Assembly: GCF_022568795.1 (NCBI RefSeq)
Contig: NZ_JAKZHU010000001.1
Span: 186,001-250,000 of the forward strand
Origin: Arsenicicoccus dermatophilus
GTDB taxonomy: Bacteria > Actinomycetota > Actinomycetes > Actinomycetales > Dermatophilaceae
Reading direction: 5' to 3'
DNA: 64,000 nucleotides
Below, piece by piece: positions 27,349 through 35,370 of the stretch (position 1 is its first letter; the number at the start of each line of letters is the position of its first letter). The position numbers and the translations under genes were made by a program. The notes under the pieces were generated by a model. The model was not told where the DNA came from. It worked only from the letters and a program-made list of their open reading frames with translations, and did not search any database.

Positions 27349-28791
27349 ATGACGACGCCCGGACGCTTTGAGTACCTCCTCCACGAAGACTTGGTAACTC
27401 CGCTCCACCACCATGACGGTCGCCTCGATGGCCTGGTCCTGCACACGGCGCAGGGGTCGCGGGTGGCGGGCCCGGCAGAGGCCGATGCCTATGTCGCACG
27501 TCATCGCCCTGTCGCGTCCCTCGCGGAATCGGACCAGTTGCGTGACGGGCCGAGAATTCGCCGCCGTGCCGTTCTGCAGGGCGCGGTAGCGGGCCTCGGA
27601 GCCTTGGTCTCCCCGGCCGCGACCCCGCGGTATTCCTTTGCGGCGGGTGGTTCAGGCCAGTTGCTCGTGGTGATCTTCCTCCGGGGTGGCGTAGACGGGC
27701 TCTCCGCCGTGGCCCCGGTTCATGACCCGATGCTGGGGAAGAACCGCCCCGTCCTCGCTCTGCGTCCCGAACAGGCTGTGATGCTGGATGCCACCTATGG
27801 CATGAACCCCAACCTGCGAGCGCTCAAGCCGATGTACGACGCTCGTGAACTTGCGATCGTCGTGGGCGCGGGGCACCCCCAGGTGAGTCGCTCCCACTTC
27901 GAGGATCAGGCCCTCGTGGAACATGCCGCGCCGGCGAGCATGCGCTCTGGGTGGCTGGCCCGGCATCTGCAGACGTCCAGCTCCTCCACTGGTACGTTGC
28001 GGGCCATCACGCGTGGCCCCCGGGTGGCGATGTCGTTGACGACCACCGCGTTCGACACGGTGGCCATGGCAGATCTTGGCTCGTTCGACCTCGCGACGGA
28101 CGATCTTCACAAGCGAATGGGAGGCGTCACGGAAGCGCTTGCCGGAATGTATTCCCGCGCTGGTGGCCCCGCTGCAGCCAAGGGTTCCACCATGTTCGGT
28201 GCGCTGGAGTCCTTGCGGCAGGCGCGTACCTCCACCCCTCCGGTGAGCGCCGCGAGTTTCCCTGTTCGCGCCGACCGGCATGACGATGCCTTCATGGCAG
28301 GCCTGCGCGACATAGCGCGGGTGGCCCGCGCCGGCAAGGGCCTGGAGGTCGCATGCGTGGACTTCAACGACTGGGACATGCACCATGACGCTGGTCGAGC
28401 CGATCAGTCGGACCACTGGTTCGCGCGCAAGAGCCGAGTTCTGGCTGGCTCGTTGGTGGCTTTCCGAGCTGCTCTCGGCGACCTCTGGTCCCGAACTACG
28501 GTGATCGCCATGAGCGAGTTTGGCCGCCGCGTCCAGGAGAACGGTTCGCTCGGATTCGATCACGGTCATGGGGGACTCATGATGGTGCTCGGTGGGGGCA
28601 TCCACGGTGGCCGGGTCTACGGAGCGATGCCGAGCCTTGCTCCCGATCACCTTCCACTAGGGGATTTGCCCGTCACCACCGATTACCGCCAGGTGCTGAG
28701 TGAGATCGTCGGGAACCAGCTCGGCAACGCCAGAAATCTTGGCACGGTGTTCCCTGGGTTCACGCCCGGCGAGGCGCTCGGAATCGCCTGA
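27349..28791 (+). CDS. DUF1501 domain protein
   Basis: 480 residues. DUF1501 is a sulfatase/phosphatase-superfamily-like domain found with DUF1800. Seen: LLVVIFLRGGVDGLSAVAPVHD, GMNPNLRALKPM, AGHPQVSRSHFEDQ, DFNDWDMHHD, VIAMSEFGRRVQENGSLGFDHGHGG and DYRQVLSEIVG, all family landmarks. A Tat-like segment (RRRAVLQG then a hydrophobic run) begins only near residue 70, after an unusual N-terminal extension, so export is uncertain unless translation starts later. Second gene of the pair; ends in a hairpin over its stop codon. Function of the family is unknown. Confidence 0.83.
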   Translation: MTTPGRFEYLLHEDLVTPLHHHDGRLDGLVLHTAQGSRVAGPAEADAYVARHRPVASLAESDQLRDGPRIRRRAVLQGAVAGLGALVSPAATPRYSFAAGGSGQLLVVIFLRGGVDGLSAVAPVHDPMLGKNRPVLALRPEQAVMLDATYGMNPNLRALKPMYDARELAIVVGAGHPQVSRSHFEDQALVEHAAPASMRSGWLARHLQTSSSSTGTLRAITRGPRVAMSLTTTAFDTVAMADLGSFDLATDDLHKRMGGVTEALAGMYSRAGGPAAAKGSTMFGALESLRQARTSTPPVSAASFPVRADRHDDAFMAGLRDIARVARAGKGLEVACVDFNDWDMHHDAGRADQSDHWFARKSRVLAGSLVAFRAALGDLWSRTTVIAMSEFGRRVQENGSLGFDHGHGGLMMVLGGGIHGGRVYGAMPSLAPDHLPLGDLPVTTDYRQVLSEIVGNQLGNARNLGTVFPGFTPGEALGIA

Positions 28792-28815
28792 CCTCGCGCT
28801 ACCCGCGAGGTCAGG
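28787..28815 (+). terminator. Terminator after the DUF1501 gene
   Basis: A perfect 12-bp stem (28787-28798 with 28804-28815) and a CTACC loop. It includes the stop codon of the gene itself. Confidence 0.8.
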
Positions 28816-28846
28816 CAGCATGGTCGGGGCAAGGTAGCGTGGCGGG

Positions 28847-29671
28847 GTGATCATCGCCGTCGCCATGCTGGTGCTTGGAGTCCTCTCGTACGGGTGGTCC
28901 GGGGCGCGCCTGCACAGAGGGTCTCGTGCCGAGGGAGGCGCCCTCCGGTCGTCTAGCTGGTGGATCGGTACCGGTCTCCAGGGTGCGGGCTTTCTGTTCA
29001 CAATTTTTGCGCGGCGTTTCCTGCCCTTGCTGCTGGTTCAGACCTGTGTGACTGCCGCGCTGGCGGTGACTGCCCTCATACAGCATGTTCAGGGCACGCG
29101 GCGTCTTCGCCGGACAGACGTGCTGGCGGTGGCTGGAGTGGTGATCGGGACTGCCGTCCTGGGACTCGTCACCGTTCCGGGGCCCCCGCCATCGATCGAG
29201 CCCGGACACCTCTGGGTGCTGGTTGGTTGTGCCATCGGGTGTGCGGCAGCCCTCCGGCTGTCGGGCGGACCTGTGGTCAACGGGTTGCTCTCGGGCTTTG
29301 GGTTCTCTTTCTCCGCCATCTGCGCGCGGCTGCTCATCGGTGATTCCGCGCATCCCCTCTGGAAGTTTTGGGAGCTGCCCTTGGCCAGCTGGGTGGCCGG
29401 GGTCCTCGTGCTGGCGGGCATGGCCCTGGGTCAGGCACACCTCACCAAGGGCCTGGCGCGGGGCCACGCAGCGCCGGTGCTGGGCTGCAACTACGGCATG
29501 GCGACGGTGTTTCCTGCGGCCTTCGGGGTGCTGCTGCTGGGGGAGCGAACCAGGCCCGGGTCGCTGGTGCAGGTCTTCGTGGGGCTCGCGATGGCGCTCA
29601 CAGGTGCCTTGTGGTTGCTCCGCGGTGAGGATGAGGCGGATCAGCTCGACGCGCAGGACGCCCACCTCTGA
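28847..29671 (+). CDS. DMT/EamA-like multi-pass membrane protein
   Basis: 274 residues with about 9-10 hydrophobic helices, beginning MIIAVAMLVLGVLSYGWSG. Pattern and length match EamA-type (drug/metabolite transporter) proteins: ten-helix permeases, or the related DMT proteins of actinobacteria. LGCNYGMATVFPAAFGVLLLGERTRPGSLVQV is the last-helix EamA signature. GTG start. A separate transcription unit after the DUF1501 terminator, convergent with the esterase gene at 13 bases. No substrate predicted. Confidence 0.72.
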   Translation: MIIAVAMLVLGVLSYGWSGARLHRGSRAEGGALRSSSWWIGTGLQGAGFLFTIFARRFLPLLLVQTCVTAALAVTALIQHVQGTRRLRRTDVLAVAGVVIGTAVLGLVTVPGPPPSIEPGHLWVLVGCAIGCAAALRLSGGPVVNGLLSGFGFSFSAICARLLIGDSAHPLWKFWELPLASWVAGVLVLAGMALGQAHLTKGLARGHAAPVLGCNYGMATVFPAAFGVLLLGERTRPGSLVQVFVGLAMALTGALWLLRGEDEADQLDAQDAHL

Positions 29672-29683
29672 CATCGTCGGGTG

Positions 29684-30595
29684 TCAGAGGTGAGCAGCGA
29701 CGAACCGCAGCTGTTCGAGGGCTACGCCCGACCAGAATGCCGGGTCATGGCCTCCTGGCCGGATGTGCAGCTCAGGAGAGGGACGAGCTGGAGCCAAGAA
29801 GCTCGTGTTTTGCTGAAGAAACGGATCGCGATCCCCGATGTCGACACGCACCGGCGTACCCTGCAGGTTTCCCCACCGTGATCGGATCTCGTAGGCAGCA
29901 AACTCGGCGGCCGAGCCGTATGCCCCCATGCTCTCGTCGTAGGACGAGAAGAAGGGTGTGCTGGCGATCACGACACTGGAAAGACGACCCCGCCAGGTGT
30001 TCTCGGCCAGGTAGATGGCCCCCACACCGCCCATGGAATATCCGTAGAGGGCGGGACGAGAGACGTCGAGGTTGAGGCGCTCGAGCTCGGCAGTCAGCTC
30101 GTCCGAGACCATGGCGGCACTGTCGAGGCCGTCGGGATGCGGGCGCCACCACGTATCTCCACCTTTGACCCCGGCGCAGGCGAAGGGCATCTGCCCCTCC
30201 TGCAGAAGAAGCCGCGATGTCTCGGGCCACCGGAGCAACCATGGAGTGCCCTGGTTGCCCCCGGTCCCGTGCAAGGTGATGAGGACAGGGAGGTGATCTC
30301 CAGGTCCATGACCAGGTGGGTAAAGGACCAACCACGGGACCTGGGCTCCACGCATGTGCTTCGAGGGAAACGCTCCGTCGGCATAGGACACGCCCTGTTC
30401 GACGCCGGTGTGGGCCCTGGTCGAGGAATGTCCGCCTCTGGACACCGTGGTCATGCCCTTGGCGGTCGGTGCCGGCTGATCGGTAGATCGGTCCAAGGAC
30501 GTGGATCCCGGGTGATGAGGTCCAGAGTCACAAGCCTGGAGCGCGGTTCCCATGCCCGCCACGGCAGCAAGCTGCAGGAGGAAGCGCCGATTCAT
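29684..30595 (-). CDS. Lipoprotein alpha/beta hydrolase (esterase D-like)
   Basis: 303 residues. Signal peptide MNRRFLLQLAAVAGMGTALQAC ends with a lipobox (LQAC, Cys22), so it is probably an outer-leaflet lipoprotein. After a low-complexity linker the catalytic domain has the oxyanion region ITLHGTGGN, nucleophile elbow GYSMGGVGA (Ser in GYSMG), and a C-terminal Asp-x2-PGGHDP for Asp/His. Similar to Esterase D/feruloyl esterase-type hydrolases. Monocistronic, convergent with the upstream transporter. Substrate unknown; perhaps acyl groups on surface polymers, given the neighbourhood. Confidence 0.83.
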   Translation of the reverse strand: MNRRFLLQLAAVAGMGTALQACDSGPHHPGSTSLDRSTDQPAPTAKGMTTVSRGGHSSTRAHTGVEQGVSYADGAFPSKHMRGAQVPWLVLYPPGHGPGDHLPVLITLHGTGGNQGTPWLLRWPETSRLLLQEGQMPFACAGVKGGDTWWRPHPDGLDSAAMVSDELTAELERLNLDVSRPALYGYSMGGVGAIYLAENTWRGRLSSVVIASTPFFSSYDESMGAYGSAAEFAAYEIRSRWGNLQGTPVRVDIGDRDPFLQQNTSFLAPARPSPELHIRPGGHDPAFWSGVALEQLRFVAAHL

Positions 30596-30658
30596 GCGTG
30601 CAGCCTATGTCGGGCGACAACGCACCCGCGCACGGTGGCTGGGCGGGGCCCGAGCGGG

Positions 30659-31522
30659 TCAGCGGCGGCGCTGGCAGCGGCCGCACCAGTACAGCTCGCG
30701 CCCACCCACCCGCTGCTGCCGGATCCGCGAGCCGCACTGCAGGCAGGGCAGACCCGTGCGCTTGTAGGTCGCGAACTCCCGCGGGAAGCTCGTGCCGAGG
30801 TGGCGGCCGGTCAGGTCGGGCGGGACCTCGCCCGCGGCCAGGCGGGCCTCGGCGTCGAGCACCTGCTCCTCCAGGGTGAGGATCTGGCCGTAGGCCACGC
30901 CGAGCGGCAGCAGCCGCACCAGGTCGGCCCAGATGGCGTCCCAGGAACTGCGGCGCAGCTCGCGGCCCGGGCGGAAGGGGTCGAGCCGCAGCCGCCACAG
31001 CACCTCGCAGCGATAGACGTTCCCGACCCCGGCGACGACTGCCTGGTCCATGAGCAGCTCGGCGATCGTCTTGCGGGAGCGGGTGATCCGCGCCCAGGCG
31101 GGCTCGGGGTCGGCGTCGGGACGCAGCGGGTCGGGTCCGAGGCGGGCGACCACGGCGGCGGCTTCCTCGGGGGTGACCAGGGCGCACACCATGGGCCCAC
31201 GCAGGTCGGCGACGTGCGTGTCCGAGGTCAGCCGCAGTCGCACCTCGCCCTGCACCGGGTGCTCCTGCGGAGGTATGCCGGGAGCGACCGCCTCCACCGC
31301 GAAGTTGCCGATGAGGCCGAGGTGGACGTGCAGCCAGCGGTCACCGGTGAGCTCGACGAGCAGGTGCTTGCCGGCCGCCTGGGCGCCCACGACGGTGGCG
31401 CCGTCGAGCAGGGCCGCCGACTCGGCGAACCGGCCCTGGGGGCTGGTGACCCGCACCGGCTTTCCGGCATACGTCCGGGACAGCCGCCCGGCCAGCGCAT
31501 GGATGGTGTGACCCTCGGGCAT
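30659..31522 (-). CDS. nei: Endonuclease VIII-like DNA glycosylase (Nei/Fpg family)
   Basis: Bifunctional glycosylase/AP lyase for oxidised bases in base-excision repair. 287 residues. Catalytic N-terminus Pro2-Glu3 (MPEGHTIH) with the GHTIH variant of Nei rather than Fpg; Lys near residue 54 in AAGKHLLVEL; helix-two-turn-helix LMDQAVVAGVGNVYRCEVL; C-terminal zinc finger CLQC...CGRC. The start is unambiguous. Its ATG is one base after the Ku stop codon (TGAGATG), so it is cotranscribed and coupled with Ku, an uncommon pairing. Confidence 0.93.
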   Translation of the reverse strand: MPEGHTIHALAGRLSRTYAGKPVRVTSPQGRFAESAALLDGATVVGAQAAGKHLLVELTGDRWLHVHLGLIGNFAVEAVAPGIPPQEHPVQGEVRLRLTSDTHVADLRGPMVCALVTPEEAAAVVARLGPDPLRPDADPEPAWARITRSRKTIAELLMDQAVVAGVGNVYRCEVLWRLRLDPFRPGRELRRSSWDAIWADLVRLLPLGVAYGQILTLEEQVLDAEARLAAGEVPPDLTGRHLGTSFPREFATYKRTGLPCLQCGSRIRQQRVGGRELYWCGRCQRRR

Positions 31523-31523
31523 C

Positions 31524-32492
31524 TCAGCCGGCCTTGCGGGGGGCCCGCTTGGCCGCGGCCTTCTTGGCCGGGGTCTTGGCGGCCTGAGCCTTCTTGGCGG
31601 TGGCTGCCTTGGCGGACTTCCGCGTCGAGGTCCGGGCGGACGCCGCGTCGTCCCCGGAGCCTGACTCGGAGTCCGACCCGGAGCCCTGCGCCCCGGCGTC
31701 CTGCGCGTCGGGCTGCTCGCCCCGGGCAGCCTTGGCCCGGTCGACCGAGCGCTGCAGCGCCGCAAGCAGGTCCACGACCTCGCCGTCGTTCCCGTCCTTG
31801 GCTGCGGGCGCCGCCTGGACCTCACCGCCCGCGAGCTTGCGCTCCACGAGGGCCTGCACGGCCGCGTGGTAGTCGTCCTCGTAGCCGTTGGGCTCGAAGT
31901 CGTCGACCATCGACTCGATGAGCAGGTCGGTCATGGCGACCTCGCGCTGGGTGGGCTCGGGGATCTCGTCGAAGGCCGGCTCGCGGACCTCGTCCGGCCA
32001 CAGCATCGTCTGCATCACGATGACATCCTCGCGGACCCGCAGCACCGCCATCGACAGTCGGGCGCGCACCGACACCGTGACCACGGCCATCCGGTCGGTG
32101 GTCGCGAGCGCCTCGCGCAGCAGGGTATAGGGCTTGACCGCGGTCTTGTCCGGCTCGAGGTAGTAGGACCTGTCCAGCAGCAGCGGGTCGATCTGGTCGG
32201 CAGGGACGAACTTCTCGACCGAGATCTCCTTGGCGCTCCTGGAGTCCAGCGCGGCGAGCTCCTCGTCGGTGATGATCACCGTCCTGCCGTCGGCGGTGTC
32301 GTATCCCTTGACGATCTCGCAGGAGGGCACCTCCTCGCCGTCGGCCTCGGCGACCTTCTTGTAGCGGACCCGGCTGCCGTCGGGCCTGCGCACCTGGTGG
32401 AACTTCAGGTCGTGGTTCTCGGTGGCGGTGTAGAGCCGCACCGGCACGGTGACCAGCCCGAAGGACACGGCCCCCTTCCAGATCGCCCGCAT
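31524..32492 (-). CDS. ku: Ku protein for non-homologous end joining
   Basis: Homodimeric DNA end-binding ring of bacterial NHEJ. 322 residues. The Ku core (about 1-235) starts MRAIWKGAVSFGLVTVPVRLYTATEN, with SRVRYKKVAEADGEEVP and LPAD-like regions and EPTQREVAMTDLLIE. A long C-terminal tail rich in Lys/Ala (AKKAQAAKTPAKKAAAKRAP) resembles the extended DNA-binding tails of mycobacterial/actinobacterial Ku. Divergent from the ligase and polymerase genes (gap of 68 bases), so an end-joining module with shared promoter region. First of a two-gene operon with nei. Confidence 0.95.
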   Translation of the reverse strand: MRAIWKGAVSFGLVTVPVRLYTATENHDLKFHQVRRPDGSRVRYKKVAEADGEEVPSCEIVKGYDTADGRTVIITDEELAALDSRSAKEISVEKFVPADQIDPLLLDRSYYLEPDKTAVKPYTLLREALATTDRMAVVTVSVRARLSMAVLRVREDVIVMQTMLWPDEVREPAFDEIPEPTQREVAMTDLLIESMVDDFEPNGYEDDYHAAVQALVERKLAGGEVQAAPAAKDGNDGEVVDLLAALQRSVDRAKAARGEQPDAQDAGAQGSGSDSESGSGDDAASARTSTRKSAKAATAKKAQAAKTPAKKAAAKRAPRKAG

Positions 32493-32560
32493 GGCGGTCT
32501 CCTCGCAACGTGATGGGGTGTCTACCTAGCGTGACGCATACCCAGCCGTCACGATGAGGT

Positions 32561-33502
32561 ATGCGTCCGATGCTCGCCACCGCTGCGACCCACGTGCTGG
32601 TGGGCCCCGCATGGGTGCACGAGGTCAAGTGGGACGGCATGAGGGTGCTCGCGTCCGTGGCGGACGGTGCCGTCCGGCTGAGCGCCCGCTCGGGTGCGGA
32701 CGCCACGGTCCGATTCCCCGAGCTGGCGGCTCTCGGCGGGCTGGGCACGGACGTGCTCCTTGACGGCGAGGTCGTGGCGCTCGACGGGGGACGCCCGTCG
32801 TTCGGACTGCTGGCCGAGCGGATTCACGTCGCCTCGGCCGTCACGGCGGCGGCGCTCGCGGCGGACCGGCCGATCACCTACGTCGTCTTCGACGTCCTGC
32901 GGGTCGCGGGTCACGAGATCGTCGACCAGCCCTGGTCGGTGCGTCGCGAGCTGTTGGAGCGGCTCGACCTGCCCGCCGTCGCCGGCCCCTGGCTCGTCCC
33001 CGAGGTGTATGCCGACGGCGCGGCCCTGCACGAGGCCACGCGCGTCCAGGGCCTGGAGGGTGTGGTCTCCAAGCGCTGCTCCTCGACCTACCGGCCGGGG
33101 ACGCTCAGCCGCGACTGGCTCAAGCTCCCGCACCGTGCCACCCGCTCGGTGGTCGTGGGCGGGTGGCGCCCGGAGACGGGGACCCGGGACCGGCTCGGCG
33201 CCGTGCTCGTGGGGACCCCGGGAGCGGGCGGCCTGCGCTTCGACGGGCGGGTCGGGTCGGGGCTCGCGGGTGCCGCGGGCGACACGCTCCGCGCGCTCCT
33301 CGGGCCGCTGGCGGCGGACGAGCCACCCTTCGCCGAGCCGCTGGCGCGCGAGGACGCGGTCGGGGCGCGCTGGGTGCGACCCGAGGTGGTCGTCGAGGTG
33401 CGCTCGCTCGGGCGGGGGGCCGGCGGGCGGTTGCGGCAGCCGGCATACCTCGGGGTCCGCACCGACCTGGGCCCGGACGACCTGACGGCACAGGAGGGCT
33501 GA
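32561..33502 (+). CDS. ATP-dependent DNA ligase, LigD-type ligase module
   Basis: 313 residues. Adenylation motif EVKWDGMR (Lys23), then LDGEVVALDG and YVVFDVLRV, motif IV EGVVSKRCSSTYRPG and motif V DWLKLP, followed by an OB domain to the end. It is a stand-alone copy of the LigD ligase domain, without the fused nuclease or polymerase domain, comparable with LigC-type enzymes. It works with Ku and the adjacent polymerase; the polymerase GTG lies one base after this stop codon. Confidence 0.92.
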   Translation: MRPMLATAATHVLVGPAWVHEVKWDGMRVLASVADGAVRLSARSGADATVRFPELAALGGLGTDVLLDGEVVALDGGRPSFGLLAERIHVASAVTAAALAADRPITYVVFDVLRVAGHEIVDQPWSVRRELLERLDLPAVAGPWLVPEVYADGAALHEATRVQGLEGVVSKRCSSTYRPGTLSRDWLKLPHRATRSVVVGGWRPETGTRDRLGAVLVGTPGAGGLRFDGRVGSGLAGAAGDTLRALLGPLAADEPPFAEPLAREDAVGARWVRPEVVVEVRSLGRGAGGRLRQPAYLGVRTDLGPDDLTAQEG

Positions 33503-33503
33503 G

Positions 33504-34380
33504 GTGCCCGCCGCCGACGTGACCGTGGAGGTCGAGGGCCGCAGCCTGCGCCTGACCTCGCTGGACAAGGTGCTCTATCCCGAGACCGGCACGACCAAGG
33601 CCGAGGTGCTGGGCTACTACTACGCCGTGGCGCCGCTGCTGCTGCCCGAGCTGGCGGGGCGTCCGCTGACGCGGCTGCGGTGGCCGTCGGGGACGGGCGG
33701 GGAGTCCTTCTACGAGAAGAACGCGCCCCGCGGGATGCCGGACTGGATCCGCACCGTCGTCGTGGACACGCCGGGCTCCTCGCGCGGCCGCGAGCGGGTG
33801 ACCTGTCCGCTCGTCGACTCGGTCGCCGGGCTCACCTGGCTGGGGCAGGTGGCGGCGCTGGAGCTGCACGTCCCGCAGTGGCGGGTCGACGAGGCCGGCG
33901 CGATCCTGCCGCCGGACCGGCTCGTCGTCGACCTCGACCCCGGCCCCGGGACCGGCCTGCGTGAGTGCTCGGTCGTCGCGCTCGCGGTGCGAGAGCTGCT
34001 GGCGGGCATGGGGCTTCGCGAGGTGCGACCGGTCACGTCCGGGTCCAGGGGGGATGCAGCTGTATGCCGCCCTGCCGGGGACCCACCCCGCCGAGCAGGT
34101 GCGCGAGCTGGCGCACGGCCTGGCGCTCGCGCTGGAGGAGTCGCACGCCGACCTGGTGGTGTCCTCGACGGCCAAGGCCAGGCGGCTCGGCAAGGTCCTC
34201 CTCGACTGGAGCCAGAACACCGCGGCCAGGACGACCATCTGCCCGTGGTCGCTGCGCGGCAGGCACCGGTGGCCCACCGTGGCGGCGCCGCGGGAGTGGC
34301 CGGAGGTCGAGGCGGCGGCCGCGGGGGAGGCGGCCCTGGAGCAGGTGGGGCTGGCCGAGGCGCTGTCCCGGCTGCCCTGA
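33504..34380 (+). pseudogene. LigD-type primase-polymerase module, single-base frameshift
   Basis: The archaeo-eukaryotic primase-like polymerase domain that fills gaps in NHEJ. Upstream frame: SLDKVLYPETGTTKAEVLGYY, KNAPRGMPDWI and VVDLDPGPG (catalytic aspartates). The frame breaks at G6 (34048-34053): SGSRG turns to nonsense, while the next frame resumes MQLYAALPG and SSTAKARRLGKVLLDWSQN, conserved in LigD polymerases. One G too many relative to the expected G5. With this G removed, the protein would be about 291 residues, normal length. A base-calling error is likely. GTG start one base after the ligase stop. Confidence 0.85.
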
Positions 34381-34474
34381 GGGCGCGGGCCCGCCCGGGG
34401 CTCGACGTGGCCGCGGTGCCGGCGTCCCGAGGACGCCACGGGCGCGGCTCCTCCGAGTCGCCACCATGGTCACT

Positions 34475-34513
34475 GTAGGTTAGCCTTCCCTTGATTAGGT
34501 CGGCCTTACCGAG
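34475..34513 (+). promoter_or_regulatory. Two tandem IdeR/DtxR-like iron boxes before efeU
   Basis: Two 19-mers (34475-34493 and 34495-34513), each matching the DtxR/IdeR consensus TTAGGTTAGGCTAACCTAA at about 13 of 19 positions; both contain TTAG or TAGG followed by a C-T-x-x-CC half. They are spaced 20 bases apart and end 8 bases before the efeU ATG, so one overlaps the ribosome binding region. This implies Fe2+-IdeR repression of the efe operon. Confidence 0.62.
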
Positions 34514-34521
34514 GGGATGTC

Positions 34522-35370
34522 ATGCTCGCCAACTACCTCATCGGACTGCGTGAGGGGCTGGAGGCCTCGCTCGTCGTGGTCATCCTCGCTGCCTACCTCG
34601 TGCGGTCCGGACGCCGGCACCTGCTCGCTCGCGTCTGGGCGGGTGTCGCTGCGGCCGTGGGTATCTCCCTGGCCTTCGGGGCCCTGCTGACCTATGGCCC
34701 CAAGGGGCTGACCTTCGAGGCCCAGGAGGCCATCGGCGGGGGTCTGTCGATCGTCGCGGTGGCCTTCGTGACCTGGATGATCTTCTGGATGGCGGCCCAC
34801 AGCCGGGCGCTGTCCGGCGAGCTCAAGGGCGCCGTCGACCGGGCCACCGAGGGGGCCCGGGGCGGGCTGGTGCTCGTCGCCATGCTGGCCGTCGGCCGTG
34901 AAGGCCTGGAGACCGCGCTGTTCCTGTGGGCCGCCACCCAGGCCGCCGCCCGCGACGACGCCTCCACGACCGCCCCGCTGCTCGGCGCCCTGCTGGGGCT
35001 GCTGACCGCCGTGGCGCTGGCCGTCGGGGTCTACCGCGGGACCCTGCGCCTGGACCTCGGCGCGTTCTTCCGCTGGACCGGAGCCTTCCTCGTGCTCGTG
35101 GCCGGCGGCGTGCTGGCGTATGCCGTCCACGACCTGCAGGAGGCCCGCATCCTGCCCGGGCTGCACACCCTCGCCTTCGACGTGAGCCACGTCCTGGAGC
35201 CGTCCGGCTGGGCCGCCACCGTGATCAAGGGCGTCCTCAACCTCTCGCCCGCCATGACCGTGCTGGAGGTGGCCGCGTGGCTGGCCTACGTCCTGCCCGT
35301 GATGGCGATGTTCGTCCTGCGGCTGCGCGAGCCCGCGCCGTCCGCCATAGGTCAGGGAGCCTGCGCATGA
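34522..35370 (+). CDS. efeU: Iron permease EfeU (FTR1 family)
   Basis: Membrane permease for ferric/ferrous iron uptake in the EfeUOB system. 282 residues, about seven helices. Both FTR1 iron-binding motifs are present: REGLEASLVV near residue 10 and REGLETALFL near residue 127. First gene of efeUOB, directly behind two IdeR-like boxes. Overlaps efeO by 4 bases (ATGA). Confidence 0.95.
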   Translation: MLANYLIGLREGLEASLVVVILAAYLVRSGRRHLLARVWAGVAAAVGISLAFGALLTYGPKGLTFEAQEAIGGGLSIVAVAFVTWMIFWMAAHSRALSGELKGAVDRATEGARGGLVLVAMLAVGREGLETALFLWAATQAAARDDASTTAPLLGALLGLLTAVALAVGVYRGTLRLDLGAFFRWTGAFLVLVAGGVLAYAVHDLQEARILPGLHTLAFDVSHVLEPSGWAATVIKGVLNLSPAMTVLEVAAWLAYVLPVMAMFVLRLREPAPSAIGQGACA

